A DNA stretch of 64,000 nt, taken from positions 3,534,001 to 3,598,000 of the forward strand of contig OZ252008.1 of NCBI GenBank assembly GCA_965246995.1, read 5' to 3'. Both the position numbers and the translations under genes were made by a program. Positions 25,794-34,818 of this stretch are shown here, in pieces (positions within the stretch are counted from its first letter, which is position 1; each line of letters starts with the position of its first letter). A model generated the notes under the pieces. The model saw only the letters and a list, made by a program, of their open reading frames with translations, was not told the DNA's origin and made no database searches. This stretch comes from VXRJ01 sp965246995 (GTDB lineage: Bacteria > Acidobacteriota > Vicinamibacteria > Vicinamibacterales > UBA8438).

Positions 25794-26786
25794 ATGCAGC
25801 ACCCGGGAAATTGCTGTGCGCCTGCGCCGTCGGCGGAGATTCCGGCTCGGTGCCTGGCGCTGTTCATTGCGATAGGTTGCGGCCTGGCCGCCCCTGCCGC
25901 GGAGCGCGGCTCTGTTCTTCCTTCAGGGACGTTCCCCCAGCCGGCCGTCACCGGGCAACGCACGGGCGGCTTGAAAGAGATCCAGCCGGGCCACTACGTC
26001 TACCTGCACACGGACGACACGCCGGGCGTGTCGTCCACGTTCAACAGCGGGATCATCGTGACGAGCGACGGCGTCGTGGTAGTGGACGCGCTCGGCTCGG
26101 ACGAGATCGCGCGAGAGGTCCGGGAGGCCATCGCCGGGGTAACGGATCAGCCGGTTCGATTCCTCGTCTCCTCGACCTTTCACGGCCGGTTCACTGGCGG
26201 AAACGCAGTCTACCGGGATGCGTTCAACATCGGCCACGAGCATTACCGCGAGGATCTGATCGGCCTGCTGGGCGATGCCTCGCCAGAGGACCTCGCGGCC
26301 CGACTCCCCGACCAGACCTATCGCGAGCGTGTCACGCTCCATCTCGGCGGCAAGGAGATCCAGATTCTCCACCTCGGCCGAGCCCATACGCGCGGGGACA
26401 GCATCGTGTTTGTCCCCGCCGATCGCATCGCCTACCTGAGCGAGGTATTCAACTTCGACGAGTTCCCGTATACGAACGATAGCTACCCCGGAGACTGGCT
26501 CCGCACGCTGGAGGCGGTCGAAGCGCTGGAGGCGGACGTCTTCGTGCCAGGGCACGGGTTCCTGCCCACCGACCCCCGTGCAACCCGGGCGGGGTTGGAG
26601 GGCCACCGGCAGATCCTGCTCGACGCGCGGGACGCCGTCGAGCGCCAGATTGAGCAGGGTGCGACGGTGGATCAGGCGGTGGCCCGCATCGATCTTCCAC
26701 AGTACCGGCGGTTCCAGGGCTACTCCCGCGCGATGGAGATGGCGGTGCGCCGGATATACCAGGAGCTGACGACCGGCCTCGATTGA
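25794..26786 (+). CDS. Secreted metallo-beta-lactamase-fold protein with degenerate metal site
   Basis: A 330-residue exported protein of the MBL superfamily (signal region to about 36). The fold is clear: SSTFNSGIIVTSDGVVVVDAL, then TGGN, ILHLGRAHTRGDSIVF and PGHGFLP. The canonical HxHxDH motif is replaced by TFHGRF at 128-133, so only the second histidine (His130) survives. The later histidines His198 (AHTRGD) and His254 (PGHG) are kept, and the metal aspartate of the GD motif is a glutamate (SEVF). A binuclear zinc hydrolase activity is therefore doubtful, and it may be a binding protein or use another metal. It precedes the Tat flavoprotein by 105 bases on the same strand. Confidence 0.8.
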   Translation: MQHPGNCCAPAPSAEIPARCLALFIAIGCGLAAPAAERGSVLPSGTFPQPAVTGQRTGGLKEIQPGHYVYLHTDDTPGVSSTFNSGIIVTSDGVVVVDALGSDEIAREVREAIAGVTDQPVRFLVSSTFHGRFTGGNAVYRDAFNIGHEHYREDLIGLLGDASPEDLAARLPDQTYRERVTLHLGGKEIQILHLGRAHTRGDSIVFVPADRIAYLSEVFNFDEFPYTNDSYPGDWLRTLEAVEALEADVFVPGHGFLPTDPRATRAGLEGHRQILLDARDAVERQIEQGATVDQAVARIDLPQYRRFQGYSRAMEMAVRRIYQELTTGLD

Positions 26787-26891
26787 AGTGCTCCGGCGGG
26801 TGATATCGTGGACCGGCTGCGTTGGCGGTGATAGGCGGCCCCGAAGTTGCCCCAGGGGCCGACGTCGAGGGCGGGCCAGGGGAGACAAGCA

Positions 26892-28976
26892 ATGGCGAAG
26901 AAGCGCAACAGCGACCGCGACGATCCACGGATCGAGGACGAGCACGGTGTCAGCAGGCGAGATTTCGTCAGGACGGGGGCCGCGGCCGGGCTGGGCGCCG
27001 GCGCGCTGCTGACGCCGGACCCGGTGGACGCGCAAGCCTCGGCCTCCGGCGGCGAGGACATCTCCTGGGACTACGAGGTGGATGTCGTCATCGCGGGGGG
27101 CGGGTGCGCAGGTCTGACCGCGGCCATTCGCGCGCGGGATCTCGGGGCCAGCGTGCTGGTGGTCGATCAGAACTTCGACCTCGGCGGCAGGATGCTGCAC
27201 AGTGGGGCCTTCGTGTCCCTCGGCGGCGGCGACCCGGTTCAGCGCCGGGACATGAAGGGCGAGCGCGACAAGGAGGGATTGATCACGGTCGATCCCGCCG
27301 AGGGGGCGGACGAGCTCGACGACAGCGTCGATCTCCTGTTCACGGACATCACCGACTGGTCGGTCGTCGACCCCAAGGCCCAGAGCCCGTACCGCTACAA
27401 CGAGCGGGAGCTCGCCCGCGCGTGGGCCGAGAACTGCCCGGCCACGCGGCAGTTCCTCATCGACAACTACGTCCGGTTCACGCGCGTCAGCGGCACGCAC
27501 GGCGGCGGCGGCCTGTCGCGCGCGCGTGGGGCGCGCTGCTTCCTCATCCTGGGCGACAAGACGGACATCAAGGCGGGCACGATCACGCCGGAGGATGCCG
27601 GCGTCGCGGACCCCGAGCGCACGAGTGCGTTCGCGCCGGTGCAGATGAACAACGCGACCCGCTCCGTCGGACCCAACGCCGTGAGCAACGGCGTGGCCCT
27701 CTCCCGGCCGCTGGAGTACTCGGCGCGCGAGAAGGGCGTCGAGTTCATGCTGCATCGCCGCTTCGCCGACCTCGTTCGCGAGCAGCCGTTCTCGGGCCGA
27801 GTGATAGGGATCAGGGCCCACTACTCGCCGCGGCATCACCCCGAGACCGGCGAGCTCATGCAGAGCTACTGGCAGAACGGCAACGTCGACGAGCGGCAGG
27901 AGACGGTGACCATCCGCGCCCGTCGGGGCGTCATCCTGGCCAGCGGCGGCCACGCCGGCAATCCCCAGGTCCGCAGCATGTTCTACCCCGCCATGCGCGA
28001 GCCCGCCTTCCCGACGAGCGGCGTCGCCCTGCAGGGCCCGCACGGTCAGGACGCCAGCGCGCTCGTCGCCGGCCTCAAGGTGGGCGCCAACCTGGCCGGG
28101 ATGCAGCAGAACCTGTCGTATCCCACGACGTTTCACATCTCGACCCGCCTCGGCACCCGGGACGCGTATACGACCATGATGCCCGGGCACCCGACGTTCG
28201 GTTTCCGCGGCTCCGCGGGGGTCAACGTCGGCAACGCCGGCTTCGAGGAGTTCATCGCGGTGAACCAGGTCGGGAAGCGCTTCTTCAACGAGGTCCGCCT
28301 GCCCGCCAGACCCGGCGGAAGCCGCTACCCGGGCGACGGGGGCGCCCCGGGCCAGGGGCTCGATCACAAGCCGCTCGACTGGCGCAACTGCCAGCAGAAG
28401 TGGGTCAGGGAGATGTACGGCTACGACCACGGCCTCGATGCCGCGTTGGCCATGAACGAGGGATCGAAGCCGCCGGACTACTACTCGGGACCGCTGTGGG
28501 CCATCTTCGATCAGGAGGCGGTGGAGCGCACCGGCTGGGAGCTTCGCTACCCCTACGTGGCGGAGAACGGCTACTTCTTCCAGGCCGACACCATCGAGGA
28601 GCTGGCCGAGAAGATTGCCGCCGGCCACGAGTTCCAGCGGGTGCCGCTGCGTCACCTGGCCGAGACGGTCGCCAAATGGAACGGCTACGTGGACGCCGGC
28701 GCCGATCCCGAGTTCGAGCGCGAGGCGGATGCACCGCTGAACCGCATCGAGACGCCGCCGTTCTATGCCCTGTCGATCATGGTGATCTGGCACGACTCCT
28801 ACGGCGGCCTGCGGGTCAACGGCCGGCAGCAGGTCGTGGACATGCAGGGGCAGATCATTTCGGGTCTCTACGCCGGAGGCGAGGCGGTGGGAGGGTTCAA
28901 CAAGCATGGCCTCGGCAAGGGCCACGTCCATGGCTACATCGCCGGCACGCATGCCGCCGAGGAACCGCGCGCCTAG
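26892..28976 (+). CDS. Tat-exported FAD-dependent oxidoreductase (fumarate reductase/ketosteroid dehydrogenase-like)
   Basis: A 694-residue flavoprotein with a Tat signal VSRRDFVRTG. The FAD-binding Rossmann motif GGGCAGLTAAIRARDLGASVLVVDQ starts near residue 75. Other landmarks are GGRMLHSGAF, RGVILASGGHAGN, and the C-terminal YAGGEAVGGFNKHGLGKGH that closes the FAD site, as in fumarate reductase flavoprotein and 3-ketosteroid dehydrogenase families. It is longer than typical members (about 500-580), with an insertion at about 130-330. GGGGAGA precedes the ATG. The next genes are a carboxypeptidase-regulatory-like protein and a dihaem cytochrome c, which could take the electrons. The substrate is unknown. 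Confidence 0.85.
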   Translation: MAKKRNSDRDDPRIEDEHGVSRRDFVRTGAAAGLGAGALLTPDPVDAQASASGGEDISWDYEVDVVIAGGGCAGLTAAIRARDLGASVLVVDQNFDLGGRMLHSGAFVSLGGGDPVQRRDMKGERDKEGLITVDPAEGADELDDSVDLLFTDITDWSVVDPKAQSPYRYNERELARAWAENCPATRQFLIDNYVRFTRVSGTHGGGGLSRARGARCFLILGDKTDIKAGTITPEDAGVADPERTSAFAPVQMNNATRSVGPNAVSNGVALSRPLEYSAREKGVEFMLHRRFADLVREQPFSGRVIGIRAHYSPRHHPETGELMQSYWQNGNVDERQETVTIRARRGVILASGGHAGNPQVRSMFYPAMREPAFPTSGVALQGPHGQDASALVAGLKVGANLAGMQQNLSYPTTFHISTRLGTRDAYTTMMPGHPTFGFRGSAGVNVGNAGFEEFIAVNQVGKRFFNEVRLPARPGGSRYPGDGGAPGQGLDHKPLDWRNCQQKWVREMYGYDHGLDAALAMNEGSKPPDYYSGPLWAIFDQEAVERTGWELRYPYVAENGYFFQADTIEELAEKIAAGHEFQRVPLRHLAETVAKWNGYVDAGADPEFEREADAPLNRIETPPFYALSIMVIWHDSYGGLRVNGRQQVVDMQGQIISGLYAGGEAVGGFNKHGLGKGHVHGYIAGTHAAEEPRA

Positions 28977-29011
28977 AGATAATCGCGCCTGGAGATGGTC
29001 GGTAACCGGCC

Positions 29012-29638
29012 ATGGCTCATGTGGAAGACATCGTCGAGTCGCACGACACTCGTGTGGTCGTCTGGGATGTCCCGCCGACCATCGAGTGCGGGAAGCGCTT
29101 CGCCATCAGGCTCGGTGTCACCTGCTCCGCCAAGTGCAGGCTTACGGGCCTGACGGTGGAGGTGCGCGACCACGATGGCGAAAGGCGGACGACGGCTACC
29201 CTCGGGGACGCCCCGTGGTCCGGCACCGACATGCTCCATCACGCGGAGGTCGTCCTAGCCGCCCCGGACGCCGAGGGTCTCTATTACTGGGAGGCGTCGG
29301 CGTTGACGGGCGGTCTGGCTGTCGCACACACCGACAGTAGTGCCCGTTTCGGCGTGCGTGTCGTATCCGCGCCAGCTTGTCTGTTGACCGTCGTCGTCGT
29401 GGACGCGCAGAACCGGACGCCGGTAGAAGGTGCGAGGGTGGTTGCGCACCCTTATCGGGCGGTCACAAACGAGCGCGGCATAGCGGAAATGCGGGTTCCG
29501 GCCGGCGAATACAGACTCTTCGTGTCAGGAAAGAGCTACATTCCTTTCCGCTTCGACGGAGAAGTGAAGACCGACACGACTATGCGGGCTGAGCTTACGC
29601 AAGATGTGGAGCTTTCGGATGCCGATATCTGGTCCTGA
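29012..29638 (+). CDS. Carboxypeptidase-regulatory-like domain protein
   Basis: A 208-residue protein with no signal peptide. The N-terminal 110 residues look like an immunoglobulin-type beta domain (RFAIRLGVTCSAKCRLTGL). The C-terminal 75 residues match the carboxypeptidase-regulatory-like fold: LTVVVVDAQNRTPVEGARVV, then GIAEMRVPAGEYRLFVSG. It lies 35 bases after the Tat flavoprotein and is followed by the dihaem cytochrome. In such gene sets a protein of this type may be a structural or electron-transfer partner; the sequence gives no catalytic motif. Function unknown. Confidence 0.7.
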   Translation: MAHVEDIVESHDTRVVVWDVPPTIECGKRFAIRLGVTCSAKCRLTGLTVEVRDHDGERRTTATLGDAPWSGTDMLHHAEVVLAAPDAEGLYYWEASALTGGLAVAHTDSSARFGVRVVSAPACLLTVVVVDAQNRTPVEGARVVAHPYRAVTNERGIAEMRVPAGEYRLFVSGKSYIPFRFDGEVKTDTTMRAELTQDVELSDADIWS

Positions 29639-29669
29639 TCGCCGTAGCCGATACGGGATGGCAGTTCGT

Positions 29670-29766
29670 CTAGGAGCCCGTGGTGAAACCCCCGCTACAT
29701 TCGAGCGGCGATGCATCCCGCCTCACCGCTCTCGGTGCTACGCGGGGTTTCACCACGGGCTCCTAG
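29670..29766. repeat. 97-base palindromic element (MITE or REP-like)
   Basis: A perfect 23-base inverted repeat at 29670-29692 and 29744-29766 (outer bases CTAGGAGCCCGTGG) flanks a 51-base centre that is itself imperfectly complementary (GAGCGG near 29703 and CCGCTC near 29727). The ends are CTAG on both sides, which may be target duplication. The right end meets the GTG start of the cytochrome gene, so the element sits in its leader. I see no coding sequence in it. Confidence 0.6.
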
Positions 29767-30518
29767 TGGCGAAGGTCGCTGTTGTCAGTCTGAGTCTTGG
29801 CTGTCTCGTCTTTCCACGCGCCGTCTGGGCGCAGGTCGACAACGCCGCGATCTTCGAACAGGGACAGCAGCTCTACGGAGAGCGTTGCCTGCGGTGCCAC
29901 GGAGCCACGGGCGAAGGGAACCCACCAACGTTTCCGGCCCTGAGCGGCAACGACCGGCTCGGAGACGTAGCCCGGATTGTCCAGGTCATCCGCCAGGGTT
30001 CGGGAAACATGCCGCCGTTCCCAGCCCTGACCGCGGCCGACATCTCGACTCTGGCGAGTTACGTCCGCAACGCGTGGACCAACGACTTCGGCAGCGTAAC
30101 GACCGACGCGGTGGGCGCAGAGGCGAACACGTCCCCGGATCCGGGCCAGACGGCGTCGGTCTGGGACGGCGTCTTCACCGACGCCCAGGCGACGCGGGGC
30201 CGGACCGCGTACTCCGGTGCTTGTGGCTTCTGTCACGGCCGGCGATTGGACGGGGCGCCGGACGATCCCGATATGCGGTCCACGCCCCCTCTGGCACGGG
30301 CGAGGTTCGTTCGCGAGTGGGAGGGGCGATCGCTGGCCACCCTGTACGAGTACACGCGCCTGACGATGCCCGAGGACAATCCGAACTCTCTTACCGACGA
30401 GGAGTACGTCGACATCATCGCCTATATGCTCTCGGTCAACGGAATGCCGGCCGGGAATGACGAGCTCGCGCCCGATTCACGAAATCTGGCGCATGTCGTC
30501 ATCCGGCAACGGCAATAG
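29766..30518 (+). CDS. Dihaem cytochrome c, exported
   Basis: A 250-residue exported protein with two CxxCH haem sites: CLRCH (41-45) in the first domain and CGFCH (153-157) in the second. Each domain has the usual methionine region and helix end (e.g. LTAADISTLASYVRNAW; LTDEEYVDIIAYMLSVNGMP). The signal peptide VAVVSLSLGCLVF...AVWAQ follows the GTG at 29766. An open extension upstream to 29604 exists but would be translated through the palindromic element. No good Shine-Dalgarno is seen before the GTG. It ends the flavoprotein cluster and is probably its electron acceptor. It is convergent with the serine hydrolase at 30559. Confidence 0.85.
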   Translation: MAKVAVVSLSLGCLVFPRAVWAQVDNAAIFEQGQQLYGERCLRCHGATGEGNPPTFPALSGNDRLGDVARIVQVIRQGSGNMPPFPALTAADISTLASYVRNAWTNDFGSVTTDAVGAEANTSPDPGQTASVWDGVFTDAQATRGRTAYSGACGFCHGRRLDGAPDDPDMRSTPPLARARFVREWEGRSLATLYEYTRLTMPEDNPNSLTDEEYVDIIAYMLSVNGMPAGNDELAPDSRNLAHVVIRQRQ

Positions 30519-30558
30519 GGCGATCGATCTTCCGCAGTACCGGACGCGGCGGCGCGCC

Positions 30559-32058
30559 TCAGTTCTCCGGGACCGCTTCCATCAACAACGCAAGTCCGCG
30601 GCGTAGGGCACGCCCCCCGTCAACCGAGCCGCTGTAGTGGCCCTGGCGGACGACGACGAGGTCGTGCGTCGGGATGATCAGCGTGGTCTGTCCGCCGGCG
30701 CCCGACATGTAGTAGGCATCCCGCGGGACCGGGAACGTCCCGAGGGTGTTGAGCCAGAAGAAACCGCCATAGATCGGACGGCCGTCCGCTTCCCAGGCGG
30801 GCGCCACAGTGCTCACGAAATCGACGAAGCCCTCCGGCAGGATGCGCTCGCTCTCCCAGACGCCGTCCTGCAGGTAGAGGTTGCCGAGCCGGGCCCAGTC
30901 CCGCGCCGGAGCCAGCTCGTAGCCCTGCAGCAGGTAGTTCCCGTACGGGTCGGTCTCCAGGACGAACCCGCGGATGCCCAGTTTGTCGAACAGTTCGCGC
31001 TGCGGGAAGGTCAGGTAGTCGTCGCCGCGCCCCTCGACGCCGAGACGAACCAGGTAGTTGGTGAGCACCGGATCGGAGTTGCGGTAGCGGCCGATGGTGT
31101 TGGGCGGCCACTGCTGGGGCCGGGTCGCCGCCCACTCGAACGAATTGGCGGAGCCGGTATAGACGTAGAGGTGATCCGGATAGCCGAGTAACGGGTCGAG
31201 GTCGGGATCGGCGACGCCCCGGAAGCGCAGCCCGCTCGACATCCGCAGGATGTCGGAGATCCGGATCTCTTGGCGCGGGTCGCCGGGTGTCTGCCACTCC
31301 GGTACTGGCGCCGGCTGATGCAGCTCGTACACGCCCTGCTGGATCAACACACCCATCAGCGTGGCGGTCAGGCTCTTCCCCATCGACCAGCTCTCGAGCG
31401 GCGTGTAGGGCGTGATGCCGGGGCCGTACCGCTCGGCGATCAGCCGGCCACGGTGCGTGACCACGAACGCTCCAGTAAGTGACTCTTCCGGATCGAAGGC
31501 GGCGTCGACTGCCTGCTGCAGTTTCTCGGCGTCGATCTCGGCCGGGAGCGGCTCGTCCGGCATCTGATCGCCCATCGGCCAGGGGACCGTCTCGGCGGGC
31601 GGCAGCGTGCTGCGAATGTCGACCGGGTCGAAGTAGACATCCTCCTCCCCCACCGGGAGGGTGACGCAACCATGATCACCGTTCAGCTTCGCCGTCCGGA
31701 CCGTGCCGTCGGGCAGCGTCAGGTGGACGCGCCGGCCGTCGCGATCAATCTCGCGGCGCGTGACGTGGCGCCGGTGCTCGTACGGGCCGCTGAAGAAGCC
31801 GACGTTTTCGGCCGCGAAGTCGGGATCGAGACCGGTTACGAAGACGGCCGAGCAGAGTGTCTTAGCGAAGCCGGAGATGTGGTGGGAGAGGGGGTCGCCC
31901 GGCGGTGCGACGTACTCGGTGTCGAGTTCCGCTTCGGCCGCGCGCGCCAGCATATCCGCGCGCTGATCGCCCTGCTGGGTGGCGGCGGCTACCGCAACGG
32001 CAACGACGGCCACAATGGTGGCGCCCACCAGCCACGTCCAACGGCTCGGTTTCAACAT
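30559..32058 (-). CDS. Beta-lactamase-fold serine hydrolase, exported
   Basis: A 499-residue exported or membrane-anchored hydrolase (N-terminal hydrophobic segment about 9-27) of the class C beta-lactamase/6-aminohexanoate-dimer hydrolase type. The nucleophile motif is SMGK (Ser225 to Lys228), in ESWSMGKSLTATLMGVL. A tyrosine motif YRNSDP and MSGAGGQTTLIIP near the end match the family. GGGAGGG lies 4-5 bases before the ATG at 32058, which fixes the start. Residues 30-150 form an N-terminal extension without a recognised domain. The substrate could be a peptide, ester or amide; not decidable here. Confidence 0.88.
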   Translation of the reverse strand: MLKPSRWTWLVGATIVAVVAVAVAAATQQGDQRADMLARAAEAELDTEYVAPPGDPLSHHISGFAKTLCSAVFVTGLDPDFAAENVGFFSGPYEHRRHVTRREIDRDGRRVHLTLPDGTVRTAKLNGDHGCVTLPVGEEDVYFDPVDIRSTLPPAETVPWPMGDQMPDEPLPAEIDAEKLQQAVDAAFDPEESLTGAFVVTHRGRLIAERYGPGITPYTPLESWSMGKSLTATLMGVLIQQGVYELHQPAPVPEWQTPGDPRQEIRISDILRMSSGLRFRGVADPDLDPLLGYPDHLYVYTGSANSFEWAATRPQQWPPNTIGRYRNSDPVLTNYLVRLGVEGRGDDYLTFPQRELFDKLGIRGFVLETDPYGNYLLQGYELAPARDWARLGNLYLQDGVWESERILPEGFVDFVSTVAPAWEADGRPIYGGFFWLNTLGTFPVPRDAYYMSGAGGQTTLIIPTHDLVVVRQGHYSGSVDGGRALRRGLALLMEAVPEN

Positions 32059-32185
32059 GGGTCCCTCCCGGCTCAGGCTGCCAGCGTAGCACGGTGGCGA
32101 CGGCAGGCAACCAATGGGAGCGCGGGCCCTCGCGAGGGCGGTGCTACAATGCGGCGCATCGACGGAGACATCCCGAGGAGCTGCC

Positions 32186-33133
32186 ATGTTGTCAGACACT
32201 CACCCGATCCGGACGTTCGCCGCTACCGTCGTCATCCTCTTGAGCGCGGCCGCCTTCGCCAGCGCGCAGATCCTGGACGCGCCCGATCCGGCGCAGATGG
32301 AAGATGCGCCCCACCTCGGGTATCACCCGGTCGAGACCGGGCTACAGATCCCGGCCAACGTCGAGATGGGCGCCCCCTCCAGCGTCGGCTGGACCTCGAC
32401 GGGCCGCCTTCTGGTCTTCAACCGCGGTCCGAACCCGTTGATGGAGTTCCAGCCGGACGGCACCTTCATCCGTTCCTGGGGCCAGGGACAGTACGACCGG
32501 CCGCACGGGATGCGGATCGACCGTGATGGACACATCTGGACCACCGACGTCAACGGCGACATGGTCCGCAAGATGAACCCCGAGGGTGACGTCCTGCTGA
32601 CGATCGACATGGACGACACGCCGTTGCTCGAGGAGCCGACCGATCTGGCAATCGGCCTCGAAGGCGAGGTCTACGTCCTCGTCGGACACGGCCGCGGCGT
32701 TCCCCGCGTGCTGAAGTTCAACCCCGAAGGCGAACTGGTCCACAACTGGGGCGGCCCCGGCACCGGCCCGAGCGAGTTCGACACGCCGCACTCGATCGTC
32801 GTCGACGACGAAGGGCTGATCTACGTCGCCGACCGCCAGAACCGGCGCGTGCAGATCTTCGACAGCGAAGGGACCTACGTCAAAGAGTGGTCCTACAAGG
32901 GTCTGCCCTGCGGCCTGTTCATCAACAGCGACGGCACGATGTACATGGTGAGCGGCTTCGCTGGCGAGATCCTTGAGCTGGACGAGAACGGGAAGGCGGT
33001 CGGCGCGACCGGACAGCCCGGCAAGGGCCTTGGTGAGTTCGGCGAGGCGCACTACATGACGATTACGCCGTCAGGCGACATCTATGTCGCGGATACGGTG
33101 CGGCCGGCGCTGCATAAGTACGCGAGGGACTAG
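32186..33133 (+). CDS. Secreted NHL-repeat (six-bladed beta-propeller) protein
   Basis: A 315-residue exported protein with a signal peptide ending ASAQ. NHL-type repeats make up the whole mature chain: YDRPHGMRIDRDGHIWTTDV, TPHSIVVDDEGLIYVADRQNRRVQIFD and YMTITPSGDIYVADT. Such propellers bind proteins, metals or small ligands and sometimes have peptidyl-alpha-hydroxyglycine lyase-like activity. GAGGAG lies 5 bases before the ATG. The gene is divergent from the serine hydrolase, and its stop overlaps the stop of the convergent ankyrin gene by four bases (CTAG). Confidence 0.85.
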   Translation: MLSDTHPIRTFAATVVILLSAAAFASAQILDAPDPAQMEDAPHLGYHPVETGLQIPANVEMGAPSSVGWTSTGRLLVFNRGPNPLMEFQPDGTFIRSWGQGQYDRPHGMRIDRDGHIWTTDVNGDMVRKMNPEGDVLLTIDMDDTPLLEEPTDLAIGLEGEVYVLVGHGRGVPRVLKFNPEGELVHNWGGPGTGPSEFDTPHSIVVDDEGLIYVADRQNRRVQIFDSEGTYVKEWSYKGLPCGLFINSDGTMYMVSGFAGEILELDENGKAVGATGQPGKGLGEFGEAHYMTITPSGDIYVADTVRPALHKYARD

Positions 33134-34680
33134 CGAGCGGCGTCCGCGTCAGCCTCGATGGTTTTCCGCCAGTCCGGACCCAGATCGAAGCCGATGGTCT
33201 GGTCGGCGCCCAGTTCGGCGAGCGCTTCGCCCGTCTCCTCGTGGCGGTAGAACGACCCCGCTCGGTACTCGCCCTCCGCGGCAATCATCCAGGGGGTCTG
33301 GCCGCGGCCGTTCATCACGTCCATCTCAGCCCCCTGCTCCACCAGGTACGGCGCAATGAGCGTCCCGCCCATGTAGACCGCGCCATGCAGCGGGGTCTGG
33401 CCATCGTCGTTCACGGCGTTGACGTCGAGTCCCAGTTCCAGGCAGTACTGGACCGCTTCGAACGCCCGCTGCTGCAGTGTCTCGTAGTAGGCAGGGTACG
33501 AGCGGTAGCCGTACTTGTCCTGGCCTTCGACATAGTCCGCACCCGCCGCCACCATCAGGGCGGTCGTGTTGTCCTCGGTCGTCAGGAACGGATCGGCGCC
33601 CGCCTCTTCCACCAGGATCCGCATGATCTCGACGTCGCCGAAACTCGCGGCGAGCAGGAACGGGGTCGAGCCTGCGGTCTTCGGCGTCAAGCCATTCGCC
33701 TGCGTGATGCGGCGCGATACGAACGGCAGCCGCTTCTCCTGCCGCGCATCCGAATCCGCACCCGCCGCGAGCAGCGCGCGGACCACGGCCGGCATCTGCC
33801 GCTGCACGGCGGCGTGGAGCGGGGCGCGTCCCGCGCCGCTGTGGTTCGGGTCGGCGCCCCGTTCGATCAGGAAGAGCGCCATCTCCGCATGACCGCTGTC
33901 GATGGCGACCAGCAGGGCCGACGCGTCGGTGTCCTCGCGGAACAGCACGCGGGCATTGGTATCGCCGCCGATCCCGTCGGGCGCCGACTCGTGCACGTCG
34001 GCGCCGGCCGCGAGCAAGAGACGCGCTACTTCGACATTCCCCTGCTGCGCGGCAAACAGCAACGGCGTGAACCCGCTGGTCGACCGGTTGGTCGCACCGC
34101 CACCGGTCTCGAGCAGCACGCTCGCCGCCCCCGTGTGGTTCTCGGCGATCGCCCACATCAGCGCGGTCTGGCCACGCAACGATTCCGTGGCGGTCGGGTC
34201 GGCGCCGGCCGCGAGCAACCGGCGCAGCACCTCGAGGTTGCCGACGCGCGCCGCCGTCATCAGCGGCGTGACCCCGGTGACGCGCGCGCGATTCGGGTCG
34301 GCGCCGGCATCGAGCAGTAGTTCAACCATCGGGAGGCTGGCGTTGAGCGCGGCGAGGCCCAGCGGCGTGACGCCGTGGTCATCCGCAGCATCGACCCGGG
34401 CGCCGGCGCCCAGCAGCAGGCGGGCCGCCGCCAGGTGATCCCGATGCGCCGCCCAATGCAGCGCCGTGGCGCCATCCCCCTGCGGCAGGTTGACGTCCGC
34501 CCCCTCCGCGACGAGCCGCTCCGCGCGGGGCAGATCCTCCGTCTTGATGGCATCGATCAGCGGCAGTTCCACCGCGGCCGCAGCCGCGGCTGCGGCCGGC
34601 CCGGCGCCGGGCAGGAGCAGTACCGCCGCGACAACGAACGCCGGCATGGACAGCAGGGCGCGGGTGCGGCAATCACGCAT
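33130..34680 (-). CDS. Secreted ankyrin-repeat protein (module B)
   Basis: A 516-residue exported protein with a signal sequence containing a run of alanines. About ten ankyrin repeats follow (e.g. GATALHWAAHRDH, GVTPLGLAALNAS, GVTPLMTAARVGN, GQTALMWAIAENH, GFTPLLFAAQQGN, GRAPLHAAVQRQM). The repeat order and the GQ(S/T)ALMWA signature match module A (20290-21873). GAGGAA lies 6 bases before the ATG. Here the gene is divergent from its DUF1592/DUF1552 partners (34819), with 138 bases between starts, whereas in module A it leads the operon. The C-terminal part ends in an extended tail (about 460-516). Confidence 0.88.
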   Translation of the reverse strand: MRDCRTRALLSMPAFVVAAVLLLPGAGPAAAAAAAAVELPLIDAIKTEDLPRAERLVAEGADVNLPQGDGATALHWAAHRDHLAAARLLLGAGARVDAADDHGVTPLGLAALNASLPMVELLLDAGADPNRARVTGVTPLMTAARVGNLEVLRRLLAAGADPTATESLRGQTALMWAIAENHTGAASVLLETGGGATNRSTSGFTPLLFAAQQGNVEVARLLLAAGADVHESAPDGIGGDTNARVLFREDTDASALLVAIDSGHAEMALFLIERGADPNHSGAGRAPLHAAVQRQMPAVVRALLAAGADSDARQEKRLPFVSRRITQANGLTPKTAGSTPFLLAASFGDVEIMRILVEEAGADPFLTTEDNTTALMVAAGADYVEGQDKYGYRSYPAYYETLQQRAFEAVQYCLELGLDVNAVNDDGQTPLHGAVYMGGTLIAPYLVEQGAEMDVMNGRGQTPWMIAAEGEYRAGSFYRHEETGEALAELGADQTIGFDLGPDWRKTIEADADAAR

Positions 34681-34818
34681 CAGGCATTCCTCTTCAATCC
34701 GGGTATCCGAACCGGGTCAAACGGCCCGCCGGACCGCTTGACCTCCCCGAGACACCCCATGATAATGCACGGGTACTCGGCCTGTTGCAAGGCATCTCCA
34801 CGCGCGGCAGGGGTATTC

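Noticed and set aside
25923..28952. Long open frame on the minus strand opposite the MBL and flavoprotein genes
   Set aside because: It is antisense to well-recognised genes, has no domain pattern, and long antisense frames are expected in GC-rich coding DNA.
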